64,000 nt of DNA from Paramesorhizobium deserti (GTDB lineage Bacteria; Pseudomonadota; Alphaproteobacteria; Rhizobiales; Rhizobiaceae). The position numbers were made by a program, and so were the translations under genes. Location of the stretch: NCBI RefSeq assembly GCF_001558695.1, contig NZ_LNTU01000039.1, positions 124,001 through 188,000 on the forward strand, read 5' to 3'. The notes beneath the pieces were generated by a model, which was not told the origin of the DNA, did no database searches, and worked only from the letters and a program-made list of their open reading frames with translations. This document shows, one piece after another, positions 34,494 to 43,803 of the stretch; the stretch's first letter is position 1, and the number at the start of each line of letters is the position of its first letter.

Positions 34494-36530
34494 ATGAGCG
34501 CCATCATCGCCGAACCGAAATCTTTTCGCCCCGACATCGAAGGATTGCGCGCCCTCGCGGTTCTGGGGGTGATCGCCTTCCATTTCGGCGTCACCGACCT
34601 GCCGGGCGGCTTTGTCGGGGTCGACGTCTTTTTCGTCATCTCGGGCTATCTCATCACAAAGCATCTCCTCCAGGAGATAGACCGGCGCGGCACGGTCGAT
34701 CTCCTGACCTTTTATGCCAGGCGTGCCCGTCGACTGCTCCCCGCGTCCATCTTCGTCATTCTGGTTACACTGTTCGCCGGCTATTTCATTCTGGCGCCGT
34801 CGGAGCAGCAGCTTTATTCGAAAGGCGCGTTGTTTGCTTCCACCTACGTCATCAATCTGTGGCTGATCCGCTGGTCTCTCGACTATTTCGCCCCGGATGC
34901 AAGCAACAATCCCTTCATCCATTTCTGGTCACTGTCGGTCGAGGAGCAGTTCTATCTGGTCTGGCCGGCGCTCCTCCTGCTCCTCGTCCGGGTGCGGGCT
35001 GACAGGCGCAGTCTCTTCATCATGATGGCCGGCATCGCCGCCATTTCCTTCGCAGCTTGCGCTTGGCTTACGGACGTCTCGCAACCTTGGGCCTTCTATT
35101 TCTCACCGTTCCGTGCCTGGGAATTCGCGCTCGGCGGCCTTGCGGCAATGACGTTGTCGGAGAGCTGGGCGAAGCGTTCCGCCATCTCGCCTCTACTGGG
35201 CTGGGCCGGCCTTGCCCTGATCCTGGGAACCTACCTGACGGTTTCGGAAGAAGACCCCTTCCCCGGTTTCATCGCGCTGGCACCGGCAATGGGAACGGTG
35301 ATGGTGCTTCTGAGCGGCATGCGCGAAAGCCGCGTGGCGCCAAAGAATATTCTCGCGATGGCGCCCTTTCAGTGGACGGGAAAACTCTCCTATTCCCTCT
35401 ATCTCTGGCATTGGCCGGTGATCGTTTATGCAGCGATGCTGATGCCCGACATGAGCATCGTGCAGCGCCTCGCATGCCTGGCATTGACCTTCGTTCTATC
35501 GATCATCAGCTATCACCTCGTCGAAAACCCCATCCGCAGGAATGCCTGGCTCGTCGCCGGCACCGGCCGTTCCATCGGGCTCGCCGCGATCCTCACCGTG
35601 AGCGGCGCTGCATTGGCCTATGGCAACGCCAAATTCGCGGGCCGTAATTTCAATCCTGAACAGCAGCTGATCGCTACAAGCGCCGAACGCTCATCAAGCG
35701 TACGGCAGACCGATGAAAGCTGTGTCGCCGATCTCGAGACGGTCAAGCCGAGGCCTTGCGTGTTCGGGGCATCCATGTCGGATAAGACCGTCGTCCTCTT
35801 CGGGGATTCCCATGCGGATCACTGGTCGACACCGCTGATCGAGATCGCCAAGAAGGAGGGCTTCCGCCTCATCACCTATATGAAGTCCTCCTGCCGCGCG
35901 ACACGGATGACGACATACAATATCAAGCTCAGACGCGATTATACGGAGTGCGATGATTGGCGGGAGCAGGCGATAAAGGAGATCATCGCGATGAAGCCGC
36001 AAATGGTCATCGTCTCGCAGCTTTCGATCAGTCACTTGGACGAGGAAATCAGCGACCCCTCCGAATATCCGCTTCGCAAGCAGCAATGGGCCGAGGGCAT
36101 AACATCGACGGCGGAGGAACTCAGCGATGTCGGCATCGACGTCGTCTACCTCCGTGATGTCCCAACCCATAAATCCTATATCGACAAATGTGTCGCGCGC
36201 GCGCTGTGGCAAAAACGAGAGCCGTCGGTCTGCGACACGCCGCGCGCCGAAGCAATGGATGATGCGGATGCAAAGACGGAGAGGGAAATCATCGCGCGCG
36301 TCGAGAATGCACGCTATGTCGACATGACCGATCTCTTCTGCAGCGAGACAACATGCCAGGCGATGATCGACGGCAAGCTGACCTTCCGCGACAGGCACCA
36401 TATCGCGACACCTTACGCTGCATCCCTGGCAGCGCCGATGGAACGGGCGGTCTTTGAAAACCAGATGGCGCACATCCAGAACGGCAGGACCAATGCGGCA
36501 AAAGACAGAGCCGTCCCGATGGCTCGATAG
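34494..36530 (+). CDS. OafA/YrhL-type acyltransferase with SGNH domain
   Basis: Membrane O-acyltransferase of 678 aa. The N-terminal half is an acyltransferase-3 domain with about ten helices, starting FRPDIEGLRALAVLGVIAFHFGV and containing FVGVDVFFVISGYLI and HFWSLSVEEQFYLVWP. The C-terminal half is an SGNH-like esterase domain with FGDSHADHW (block I) and RDRHHIATPYA (block V). Such proteins transfer acetyl groups to surface polysaccharides or O-antigen. No polysaccharide genes are adjacent. A gap of about 250 bases upstream holds no evident gene and presumably its promoter. Confidence 0.92.
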   Translation: MSAIIAEPKSFRPDIEGLRALAVLGVIAFHFGVTDLPGGFVGVDVFFVISGYLITKHLLQEIDRRGTVDLLTFYARRARRLLPASIFVILVTLFAGYFILAPSEQQLYSKGALFASTYVINLWLIRWSLDYFAPDASNNPFIHFWSLSVEEQFYLVWPALLLLLVRVRADRRSLFIMMAGIAAISFAACAWLTDVSQPWAFYFSPFRAWEFALGGLAAMTLSESWAKRSAISPLLGWAGLALILGTYLTVSEEDPFPGFIALAPAMGTVMVLLSGMRESRVAPKNILAMAPFQWTGKLSYSLYLWHWPVIVYAAMLMPDMSIVQRLACLALTFVLSIISYHLVENPIRRNAWLVAGTGRSIGLAAILTVSGAALAYGNAKFAGRNFNPEQQLIATSAERSSSVRQTDESCVADLETVKPRPCVFGASMSDKTVVLFGDSHADHWSTPLIEIAKKEGFRLITYMKSSCRATRMTTYNIKLRRDYTECDDWREQAIKEIIAMKPQMVIVSQLSISHLDEEISDPSEYPLRKQQWAEGITSTAEELSDVGIDVVYLRDVPTHKSYIDKCVARALWQKREPSVCDTPRAEAMDDADAKTEREIIARVENARYVDMTDLFCSETTCQAMIDGKLTFRDRHHIATPYAASLAAPMERAVFENQMAHIQNGRTNAAKDRAVPMAR

Positions 36531-36539
36531 ATGTGGCTT

Positions 36540-37823
36540 CTATGTCGTGGTCATGAACCGATCGAAGACCGTTTCAGACCCTACCTGCCCGCCCTTGAGC
36601 ATCAGCCGTGTGCCATCACGCTGGGGATCGGCGGAACGTGCGGTGCAGATTGCAACACCGTCATCGAGCTGATTTTCGAAGGCAAGGCTCGAGAAACCGA
36701 GACGGCGGACGAGAATGCTCGACGTATCGCCGCCGGCAATGCCCAGGGCACGCACCGCCTGCCTGTCGAGAATGGCCGCCGCGAGGTTAGCCAGTTTGCG
36801 CGCGAGATCGGCACCGTTCAGGCCATAATCCTCGTCGGGGACGAGATGAGCGAGAACATTATCTCCCGCCGCGAGCGCCTCGACACAGTGCGCAATAAAC
36901 CGCTGGCGTATCGTTTCGTGCGAAAGGTCCATCGGGCGGATCGGCATGCGCTTGAAACCCAGGGCCGCCCGCACCTGGGCGGCGGTTATTTCGGAACGGC
37001 TGCCGGCGATAACGAGACAAGGACCGTCCTTGCCCTTCTTTCTGCTCGTCGATGATTGCGCGACCCGCGGAGCCTCTCCTGCCGTTAAAGCTTCCGCCAC
37101 GCTGCTCGCGCCGATGACCAGCAACGGTCTGCCGTCATTTCCGAAATGCACCAAGGCGCTGCCGATCGTGGCGAGATGTGCCTGGCTGCAGGCGTCGAAT
37201 AGGATGTGCCGCTCCCCCGCACGCATCAGGTCTTCCAGATGCGCCGCCAATGCTGTCGGCGCCGCCTTTATCACCGGCAGCGCTATGAGTCTCAGGTCTT
37301 CCAGTCCCTGCTTTGCGAGGTGGTGGCGCAGATCCGCCTCCGTCATCGGTGTGACCGGATGATTGCGCATGACCGGGTGGCGGTCTATCCGATGAACCTG
37401 CCCGTGCGGGCCACGGGCGAAGAGATTGCCAAAAGCACAATAGCGGCCGAGGCTCGGCTGACCGCCGACGACCGCCACGAGTGCGGGAGCCAGATGATGC
37501 TCAAGGACACTGACCGCCCTTCCGATGCTGCCGATATCAGGGCTGGAATCGAATGTGGAGCAAACCTTGTAGTGGAGAATACGTGGCGAAAGCACCTTCA
37601 GCACTGGCGCCAGCGCATCAAGCCCGGCGGCGATGGCATCCGGAGCAAGTGCGCGAAACTCGGTGGCAAAGCCGATCGCGTCCAGATTTTCCTTGGCAAT
37701 GGCTCCGGGATCCGGCGGGGCGAGGAACAGGCGCACACGCCGGCCAGCGCGGGCGAGCGTCGCCAGCGTATCGGATGCGCCGGTGAAATCATCGCCGATG
37801 AAGACATAGTTGACGCTCACCAT
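36540..37823 (-). CDS. DUF1537 four-carbon acid sugar kinase family protein (OiaK-like)
   Basis: Kinase of 427 aa with the DUF1537 N-terminal motif FIGDDFTGASDTLA and C-terminal nucleotide-binding segment LGIAGGDTSSILVRRLG. Family members phosphorylate acid sugars such as erythronate, threonate, denconate and 3-oxo-isoapionate. The ATG at 37823 overlaps the stop of the RuBisCO-like gene (TGATG), with GGAGGC upstream. A kinase of this family next to a RuBisCO-like protein is the arrangement of the OiaK-OiaX step of D-apiose breakdown, so phosphorylation of a branched or oxo acid sugar is likely. Exact substrate is inference. Confidence 0.85.
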   Translation of the reverse strand: MVSVNYVFIGDDFTGASDTLATLARAGRRVRLFLAPPDPGAIAKENLDAIGFATEFRALAPDAIAAGLDALAPVLKVLSPRILHYKVCSTFDSSPDIGSIGRAVSVLEHHLAPALVAVVGGQPSLGRYCAFGNLFARGPHGQVHRIDRHPVMRNHPVTPMTEADLRHHLAKQGLEDLRLIALPVIKAAPTALAAHLEDLMRAGERHILFDACSQAHLATIGSALVHFGNDGRPLLVIGASSVAEALTAGEAPRVAQSSTSRKKGKDGPCLVIAGSRSEITAAQVRAALGFKRMPIRPMDLSHETIRQRFIAHCVEALAAGDNVLAHLVPDEDYGLNGADLARKLANLAAAILDRQAVRALGIAGGDTSSILVRRLGFSSLAFENQLDDGVAICTARSADPQRDGTRLMLKGGQVGSETVFDRFMTTT

Positions 37824-39088
37824 CAGCCTCCGAAGAAGCCAAGGGCGCGACGCAGCTCCGGCCGGTCCCTGGCCGCCTCACCAAGCGAGAGGCCCGAGGC
37901 AATCGCTTCATAAGCCTGGCGGAGGCCCTTCACCCCGGCGGCAGGCCCATCCGGATGGGCGAGAATGCCGCCGCCGGCCAGGAACATGAAGTCGGCCGAG
38001 CCGACGGCCCGATGCGTTACGGGCAGCGTGCCCGCCCATTGCCCGGAGGAGAAAACAGGCAGCACCGCATCCGCATCATCCACCGCATCCGCGGCAAGCG
38101 GCTTCAGGCAGCGGCGGGCGGCGGAGGCCACCTCCTCGGCGGAATCAGAGAACTTGCCGCCGATGCCGTGAACATGCAAATGATCGATGCCGGCAAGACG
38201 ATAGAGAGCCTGATAGGCATCAAAGCCGATGCCCAGGGCAGGATGCCGCGCAAAGGCGCCGAAGCCGTTGCGATGACCATGCAGGGCGAGCGGGGTAGCG
38301 CGGCGCAGACTTTGCAGGGCCGAGAGGCCGCACCAGTTGAGGCTCGCCATCACGCAAGCGCCCCCTTCCCTTTCCACGAGCTCCGCGTGCCGGCGCATGG
38401 CGTCGGTCTCGTCTGTGATGTTGAAAGCCACCATGACGTCACGGCCACTCGCTTCCCGATAGGCGCGGACCTTGCGCATCACCACTGGCACCCGTTCGGC
38501 AAGAGGCGCATGGTCCGGATCTGCGCAGACCTCGTCATCCTTGATGAGATCGACCCCCGCCTCGCAGAGAAGTCCCACCAGATCGGCGATTTCGGATGCC
38601 CGCATGCCGACATTCGGCTTGATAATGGTGCCAAAGAACGGACGATCCTCGACATTGAGCCGGCGGCGCGTTCCATCGACGCCAAGACGCGGCCGCTCGA
38701 AACGCGCGCGATAGGCCTCCGACAGCGCAACATCGGTGAGCCGTAGCCCCGTCACCTCTCCGAGATCATAGAGATTGCCGGCGAGCGTCGCCGCAAGTGT
38801 CGGCAGGTTGGCGCCGATATTGGCGGTGGGAAAGGCGATTTTCACCTTCGCCCGCCGGTATGGACCGGCAATGCCCTTGCGCTCGAGATAGGCGCTGGCG
38901 AGGCTCGGTTGTGCCACAGGCTCCAGCTCCTCGACCGAAAGCACTTCGGCGGCGGCGCGCTCGCGCAGTTCATCCGTCTCTCCCGCGACGCGGACGAAAG
39001 TGCCGCTCGATTGCTCGCCAGCCATGATCGCCGCCACCTTCTCAGGCTCCAGCGGCGTCTCGATCAGGTAATGCGCCTCTATCCTCAT
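37823..39088 (-). CDS. RuBisCO-like protein (form IV), OiaX-like
   Basis: RuBisCO large-chain-family protein of 421 aa. Active-site equivalents are kept: K157 (TIIKPNVG, RuBisCO K175), K183-D185-E186 (LIKDDE, the carbamylated Lys201 and metal ligands), H272-R273 (GHR), H305 and K312 (GGKFSD, loop 6 Lys334) and N105 (GNLYDL). The second loop lysine (K177) is Asn and the phosphate-loop sequences differ, so it is not a carboxylase. Related RLPs decarboxylate 3-oxo-isoapionate-4-phosphate or act in methionine salvage. Coupling to the DUF1537 kinase favours the first type: decarboxylation or isomerisation of a phosphorylated oxo acid sugar. Confidence 0.88.
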   Translation of the reverse strand: MRIEAHYLIETPLEPEKVAAIMAGEQSSGTFVRVAGETDELRERAAAEVLSVEELEPVAQPSLASAYLERKGIAGPYRRAKVKIAFPTANIGANLPTLAATLAGNLYDLGEVTGLRLTDVALSEAYRARFERPRLGVDGTRRRLNVEDRPFFGTIIKPNVGMRASEIADLVGLLCEAGVDLIKDDEVCADPDHAPLAERVPVVMRKVRAYREASGRDVMVAFNITDETDAMRRHAELVEREGGACVMASLNWCGLSALQSLRRATPLALHGHRNGFGAFARHPALGIGFDAYQALYRLAGIDHLHVHGIGGKFSDSAEEVASAARRCLKPLAADAVDDADAVLPVFSSGQWAGTLPVTHRAVGSADFMFLAGGGILAHPDGPAAGVKGLRQAYEAIASGLSLGEAARDRPELRRALGFFGG

Positions 39089-39095
39089 CGCCGCC

Positions 39096-39635
39096 TCACA
39101 GGGTGGAAAGATCGGGGAACGGGCGCACCGGATCCGCGCCGTCCCAACCCTCGGATGACTGGCGGATCAGGTCGAACAGCCGGCCTTTCGGCCCCATCAC
39201 CTCCGATAGCTCGATCACCGTGCCGGGATGCGCTTCCCGGTCGAAATAGACGAAACGGCCATTGGCACCCACCTTGCCGCTCATCTTCTGGCCGAAACCC
39301 TCGGCTTCCATACGGGTGAGATCGGCATCGTAATCCGTCGTCCAGTAGGCGACGTGCTGCAGCCCCCTGCGGCCGGCGCGCAGGAAATCGCGATACATCG
39401 AGGGCGCGTCGTTGCGTGTCTGGATCAGCTCCACCTGCAGGGGACCGCTGTTGGCGAGCGCGACGGAATTGTGGACCTCATAAGACTTACCGTCGTAGCG
39501 GTAATCCTCGATCGGCACCCGGGGATTATAGAACCAGGGGCCGACGCCCATGACCGAGTGCCAATGGGCCATCGCAGCCTCGATATCGTCCACCACATAG
39601 CCGAGCTGGCGGATCGCGCCCAGAAATCTGCTCAT
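39096..39635 (-). CDS. VOC-family (glyoxalase-fold) protein
   Basis: 179 aa, VOC fold. Opening IRQLGYVVDDIEAAMAHWHSVMGVGPWF is the first half-module; H94 (QHVAYW) and E142 (TVIELSEV) fit metal ligands, with E69 (VELIQ) as another. The usual first-strand histidine seems to be Gln10. VOC enzymes include isomerases, epimerases and lyases. Placed between a TRAP importer and an RLP-kinase pair, it may isomerise or epimerise the acid-sugar substrate; this is inference. Confidence 0.82.
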   Translation of the reverse strand: MSRFLGAIRQLGYVVDDIEAAMAHWHSVMGVGPWFYNPRVPIEDYRYDGKSYEVHNSVALANSGPLQVELIQTRNDAPSMYRDFLRAGRRGLQHVAYWTTDYDADLTRMEAEGFGQKMSGKVGANGRFVYFDREAHPGTVIELSEVMGPKGRLFDLIRQSSEGWDGADPVRPFPDLSTL

Positions 39636-39645
39636 ATTCGAATTC

Positions 39646-40923
39646 CTATTGCATCATGAGTCTTGGGAGCCAGGTCGAAATCGCGGGAACTGCGGAGACG
39701 ACCAGCAGCGAAAGAAGAAGCGGTATCAGGAAGGGCAGCACGCCACGGATCACCGCATGCACCGGCATCTTGGCGACGATCGACACCATGTAGAGGCTCA
39801 TGCCGATCGGCGGGGTGAGCAGGCCGATCATCAGGTTGAGCACGAAGACGATGCCGAGCTGCAGGGGATCGACACCCGCCGCGTGGAGCGCGGGAGCGAC
39901 GATCGGCGCGATGATCAGGATGGCGGCGATCGATTCCAGCACCATGCCGACGACAAGCAGCAATATGTTGACCAGAAGCAGCAGAATGAAAGGATCGTCG
40001 GAGAGGCCGAGCAGGAATGCGCCTGCCTTGGCTGGTACGCGGTCGAGGGTGAGCACCCAGGCGAAGACGGCCGCCGCCGCGACGATGAAAAGGATGCTGG
40101 CGGTCGCCTCCACCGTCTCGCGCAGGCTTTCCCAGACCTTTTGCGGCGTCAGCGTGCGGTAGACGGCAAAGCCGATCAGGAGGGCATAGGCAACGGTGAT
40201 GCCCGCCACTTCGGTAGGACCGAACCAACCGCTCAGAAGGCCACCGATGAGGAGCACGGGCGTAAGCAGCGCCGGGAAGGAGACGAACGCTTTCCTCGCC
40301 ACTGCACGCAGGGACGGGCTGACCACATCGCGCGGCAAATCGTAGAGACGCGCGATGATTGCGACCTGGACCATCAGGAAGAGCGTGATCAGAAGCGCCG
40401 GAACGATGCCGGCGATCAGAAGCTGCACGGCGGAAACATTGGCCACGCTCGCATAGATGATGATGGGGATGGAGGGCGGGAAGATCGGCCCGATGGTGGC
40501 GGCGGCGATGGTGATGCCGGCGGCGAAGTTCTTCTTGTAGCCCTGGCCGGTCATCTGGTCGATCTGGATCTTGCCCAGCGCCCCGATATCGGCAAGGGCA
40601 GCGCCCGAGACGCCCGAGAAGATGAGGCTGACGAGGATGGAGACCTGGGCTACCGCGCCACGGATGCGACCGACGAGGAGGCGCACGAGATCAAAGATGT
40701 GGGTCGTCACCCCCATCGCGTTCAAAAGGCTTGCAGCGAGGATGAACAAGGGAACGGCGAGCAGCGGTGTGGAATCGAGCGCATTGACCGTGCGCTGGGC
40801 CAGCACATTGATAGGCAATCCATAGACGGCGATCACCACCGCTGAGGAAAGCCCGAGCGAGACGGCGACCGGCGCGCCGGCCACGAGCGTGACGGCGAAG
40901 ACGAGAAGAAGGACGAGACTCAT
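39646..40923 (-). CDS. dctM: TRAP transporter large permease, DctM family
   Basis: Large permease of 425 aa with about 12 helices. Motifs include FSGVSGAALADIGALGKIQIDQM, AAATIGPIFPPSIPIIIYA and NLMIGLLTPPIGMSLYMV. It overlaps dctQ by four bases (start 40923). It imports the carboxylated substrate of the RLP cluster. Confidence 0.93.
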   Translation of the reverse strand: MSLVLLLVFAVTLVAGAPVAVSLGLSSAVVIAVYGLPINVLAQRTVNALDSTPLLAVPLFILAASLLNAMGVTTHIFDLVRLLVGRIRGAVAQVSILVSLIFSGVSGAALADIGALGKIQIDQMTGQGYKKNFAAGITIAAATIGPIFPPSIPIIIYASVANVSAVQLLIAGIVPALLITLFLMVQVAIIARLYDLPRDVVSPSLRAVARKAFVSFPALLTPVLLIGGLLSGWFGPTEVAGITVAYALLIGFAVYRTLTPQKVWESLRETVEATASILFIVAAAAVFAWVLTLDRVPAKAGAFLLGLSDDPFILLLLVNILLLVVGMVLESIAAILIIAPIVAPALHAAGVDPLQLGIVFVLNLMIGLLTPPIGMSLYMVSIVAKMPVHAVIRGVLPFLIPLLLSLLVVSAVPAISTWLPRLMMQ

Positions 40924-41444
40924 GATGCTGCACTGTCCTCCGGCATGTCAGCGCTCTGGGTGAAAAGCCCGGCAAGGCGGAGGAGCGAAATCATGAGAAG
41001 CAATATGAAACCCAAGAGCGCTGGCGCGTAGAACAGCCAGTTGGATATGCCGATGGCAGGTGTTGCGAACTTTCCGGCACGCGACAGGAAAGACTGGAAG
41101 CCATAGAGGGTCAGCAGGCAAAAGGCCGATATCGCGATCTCGATGAAGGCGAGCACATAGCGCCGAAGGTGCTGCGGCAGCATCATCGGCACGAGATCGA
41201 CCGCCACGTGCTGCCCGCGCAGGGCGAGGAGCGGGACGGAGAGGAAAACGAGCGCAATGCCGCTGAAGCGCGCAAGTTCATCCGCCCATGGCATGCCGAG
41301 ATTGAAGATGTTGCGGCCGACGACCTGAGTGACGATGAGCAAAGCCATCAGGGCGAGCAGAAAAATCGCCATGGTGCGGCAGGCAAGCGAGACCGCTTTC
41401 AAGCCTCCGCCAGCCGTCCTGACAACGGAACCGATACGCATCAT
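40920..41444 (-). CDS. dctQ: TRAP transporter small membrane subunit, DctQ family
   Basis: 174 aa with four hydrophobic helices and the characteristic GMPWADELARFSGIALVFLSVPLLALRGQHVAVDLV segment. Partner of the DctM encoded next. Two consecutive ATG codons at 41444 and 41441 make the exact start uncertain by one residue. Confidence 0.9.
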   Translation of the reverse strand: MMRIGSVVRTAGGGLKAVSLACRTMAIFLLALMALLIVTQVVGRNIFNLGMPWADELARFSGIALVFLSVPLLALRGQHVAVDLVPMMLPQHLRRYVLAFIEIAISAFCLLTLYGFQSFLSRAGKFATPAIGISNWLFYAPALLGFILLLMISLLRLAGLFTQSADMPEDSAAS

Positions 41445-41467
41445 ATTGCTCTTCGATCAACGCTCAC

Positions 41468-42502
41468 TTAGCTGATCGCCCTGATTTTCTCATAGAGCGC
41501 GCCGTATTTCTCGCCGAAGCGCTCCTGTACGAGCTTGTCGACGGACGCGCGGAAGGCATCGATCTTGAGACCTTCCTCGGGGCCGATCACAGTCATGCCG
41601 AGATCACGCAGTGCCCGGGTATCCTTCTCCTCATTCTCCTGGATCGCCTTGGTGGCGCGTTCGCGGATTTCGACCGCGGCTTTCGTCACGGCCTCCTTGT
41701 GCTCATCGGAAAGCCCCTGCCAGGCGTCCTCGTTCATGACGACCACCTCGGCATTGGACATGTGTCCCGTCAGCATGAGGTGCGACTGCACCTCGTAGAG
41801 CTTGACGTTGAGGATGACATTCACAGGGTTTTCCTGGCCGGCGACGACACCGGTCGCAAGCGCGGTCGGCACTTCCGACCAGTCGACCGGGACGGCCGCA
41901 GCTCCAAGCCCCTCGACGGCGGTCGTATAGATCGGGAACGGAACGGCGCGGATCTTCTCGCCGGCAAGATCGGCCGGCGAATAGACCGCCTTATTGGCCG
42001 TCAGATTGCGACGGCCAAAATAATGCGCATAGATCACGCGCACATTGGCCGCCTTGATCAGCCCCTCGTTCAACTCCTGCATCACCGGGGAACTGACGTC
42101 CACCACCTTCATGAGATGGTCGACATCGCGATAGAGATAGGGCGTGTCGAGAGCGGCGAAGGGCTCATAGAGCGAGCCAATGCCACCGGCCGTGTTATGT
42201 GAGAAGGCGATCGTGCCGAGTGAAACGGCTTCCGCCAGTTCCTGCAGCTTGCCCAGCTGCGAGGACGGGAAAACCTCGACGGCAAGATCGCCGCCGGAAT
42301 ATTTGGCGACCGCTTCGGCGAACCAGTCGGCCTGCGCGCCGGCAACGCTCGCCGGCTCGTTGTTGTGGCCATAGCGCAGCGTCACCGACTGCGCCAGCGA
42401 GGGGCCGGAAAGCATGGCGGCGGCGCTGGCGCCAAGGCCCAGCGCGAGCGCCGTCCGGCGACTGACAGGGCGTCCGCCAAGGTGTATTGAATTCCGGTTC
42501 AT
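41468..42502 (-). CDS. dctP: TRAP transporter substrate-binding protein, DctP family (Tat-exported)
   Basis: 344-aa binding protein with a twin-arginine signal (VSRRTALALGLGASAAAMLSGPSLAQS), unlike the Sec signal of the other DctP in the window. Conserved binding-site Arg lies in LAGEKIRAVPFPIY. The ATG at 42502 follows GGGAGG; an ATG at 42520 is upstream but lacks this. It heads the minus-strand operon dctP-dctQ-dctM-VOC-RLP-kinase. The ligand is presumably an aldonate-type acid sugar. Confidence 0.9.
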   Translation of the reverse strand: MNRNSIHLGGRPVSRRTALALGLGASAAAMLSGPSLAQSVTLRYGHNNEPASVAGAQADWFAEAVAKYSGGDLAVEVFPSSQLGKLQELAEAVSLGTIAFSHNTAGGIGSLYEPFAALDTPYLYRDVDHLMKVVDVSSPVMQELNEGLIKAANVRVIYAHYFGRRNLTANKAVYSPADLAGEKIRAVPFPIYTTAVEGLGAAAVPVDWSEVPTALATGVVAGQENPVNVILNVKLYEVQSHLMLTGHMSNAEVVVMNEDAWQGLSDEHKEAVTKAAVEIRERATKAIQENEEKDTRALRDLGMTVIGPEEGLKIDAFRASVDKLVQERFGEKYGALYEKIRAIS

Positions 42503-42610
42503 CGAATCCTCCCATGACATGTTCTGACGTTTTTAAGGCGGCGGCCCATCCGGTCTCCTCCCCGGGTCGCTGCCTACTTGACACAAGGCTAGGAACTCGC
42601 ATGCTTCTGG

Positions 42611-42628
42611 TCAAATGAGAAAATTTGA
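42611..42628. promoter_or_regulatory. Inverted repeat in the dctP-LacI divergent region
   Basis: TCAAA (42611-42615) and TTTGA (42624-42628) form an inverted repeat, and the second arm is part of a direct repeat TTTGAGG at 42624-42630 and 42634-42640. A TTGACA hexamer occurs at 42578-42583. These AT-rich elements are the best candidates for the operator and promoter of this divergent pair, but none is a strong match to a LacI site. Confidence 0.3.
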
Positions 42629-42663
42629 GGTTTTTTGAGGTGTCATCAGATCAGGGGAACAAC

Positions 42664-43746
42664 TTGCCGGCACCGCTCATGGCCGATATCGCCGAAGCGG
42701 CACAGGTTTCGCTGGCGACGGTCGACCGGGTGCTGAACAGGCGCAAGGGCGTGAAGGCGCGAACCGTCGAGCGCGTGCTCCAGGTCGCTTTCGATCTCGG
42801 TTATGTCAGCGAGGCGGATCACGCGCGGCTCGTTCATCCGCGCCCGCCGAACGTCGTCTTCCTGCTGCCGATGGGCGGCAACCCCTATTTGAGGCTGTTC
42901 GGCGACAAGGTTCGCGCCATCGCCCAGTCGAAATCGCGCGATGAACCGCAGGTGCGGTGCTATTTCATCGAGAGTTTCGATGCCGGCGCGCTTGCCTCAG
43001 CCATCCGCCACCATGCCGGCTGGGCCGACGGCATCGCCTTCATGGCGATCGACCATCCGCTGGTGCGCGAGGCGGTCGAAGAGGTCTCGGCCGCCGGCAA
43101 GCGCATCGTCACCATCGTCTCCGACCTGCAGCATTCGCTGCGCGACGCCTATGTCGGCCTCGACAACCAGGCTGCCGGGCGCACCGCCGGCTATCTGCTC
43201 GGCCGGTTCTGCCACCGGCCCATGGGCAGCGTCGCCCTGGTGGCGGGGAGCCGCAACTACCGCGCCCACGCCGAGCGGGAAATGGGTTTTCTCGGCCTGA
43301 TCGAGGAACTCTATCCCGGCTTGAAAGTCATCGGCATGCGCGAGGGGCATGACGACCGCGACGAGAATTATCGTCTCACGCTTTCGCTTCTCGAGCAGAA
43401 CCGCGATCTCGTCGGCATCTACAATGTCGGCGGCTCGTCCGACGGCATCGGCCGGGCATTGCGGGAAAAGAACCTGTCCGGAGAGATGGTTTTCATTGGA
43501 CACGGGCTGACGGCGGATACAAGGCGGCTCCTCATCGACGGCACCATGGACGCGGTGATCAATTCCGATCCAGACGTGCTGCTGGCGACCACGCTACGGC
43601 TCTTCAGCGACCTCCAGCGCGGCGGTATTTCCAACCCGTCACTGCTGCCGCCGGTCAAGATGGACATCATCTTCCGCGAGAACATTCCACCCGTTCAATC
43701 CGTCGCCGGCGGCGCCGCAACAAGGCGCGGCAGGCACCCGTTTTGA
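42664..43746 (+). CDS. LacI-family regulator of the RLP/TRAP cluster
   Basis: Regulator with an N-terminal LacI helix-turn-helix (MADIAEAAQVSLATVDRVLNRRKGVKARTVERVLQVAFDLGY) and a sugar-binding-protein-like effector domain (VVFLLPMGGNPYL onward), about 360 aa. The start is uncertain: TTG at 42664 has AGGGGA at good spacing and places the helix-turn-helix at the N-terminus; GTG at 42640 and TTG at 42625 are in frame. It is divergent from dctP and probably represses the acid-sugar operon until the substrate appears. Confidence 0.85.
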   Translation: MPAPLMADIAEAAQVSLATVDRVLNRRKGVKARTVERVLQVAFDLGYVSEADHARLVHPRPPNVVFLLPMGGNPYLRLFGDKVRAIAQSKSRDEPQVRCYFIESFDAGALASAIRHHAGWADGIAFMAIDHPLVREAVEEVSAAGKRIVTIVSDLQHSLRDAYVGLDNQAAGRTAGYLLGRFCHRPMGSVALVAGSRNYRAHAEREMGFLGLIEELYPGLKVIGMREGHDDRDENYRLTLSLLEQNRDLVGIYNVGGSSDGIGRALREKNLSGEMVFIGHGLTADTRRLLIDGTMDAVINSDPDVLLATTLRLFSDLQRGGISNPSLLPPVKMDIIFRENIPPVQSVAGGAATRRGRHPF

Positions 43747-43782
43747 ACCCTCTCACAGCCAGACATTCGGCGCTCCGACAGT

Positions 43783-43803
43783 CCTTCTCCAGCATCGAGA
43801 AGG
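43783..43803 (+). terminator. Hairpin downstream of the LacI gene
   Basis: CCTTCTC (43783-43789) pairs with GAGAAGG (43797-43803) around a 7-base loop, 37 bases after the LacI stop. There is no proper T-run, so termination is only possible. The rest of the 217-base gap to the next gene is AT-rich and probably holds the promoter of the transpeptidase gene. Confidence 0.45.

Noticed and set aside
34053-34922. Minus-strand open frame across the acyltransferase start
   Set aside because: It overlaps two better supported genes on both sides and shows no domain.
37823-39088. True CO2-fixing RuBisCO
   Set aside because: No small subunit or phosphoribulokinase gene is near, the second active-site lysine is replaced by Asn, and the gene is coupled to a DUF1537 kinase.
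39649-40845. Long plus-strand open frame opposite the second dctM
   Set aside because: Highly charged antisense shadow of a membrane-protein gene, with no motif.
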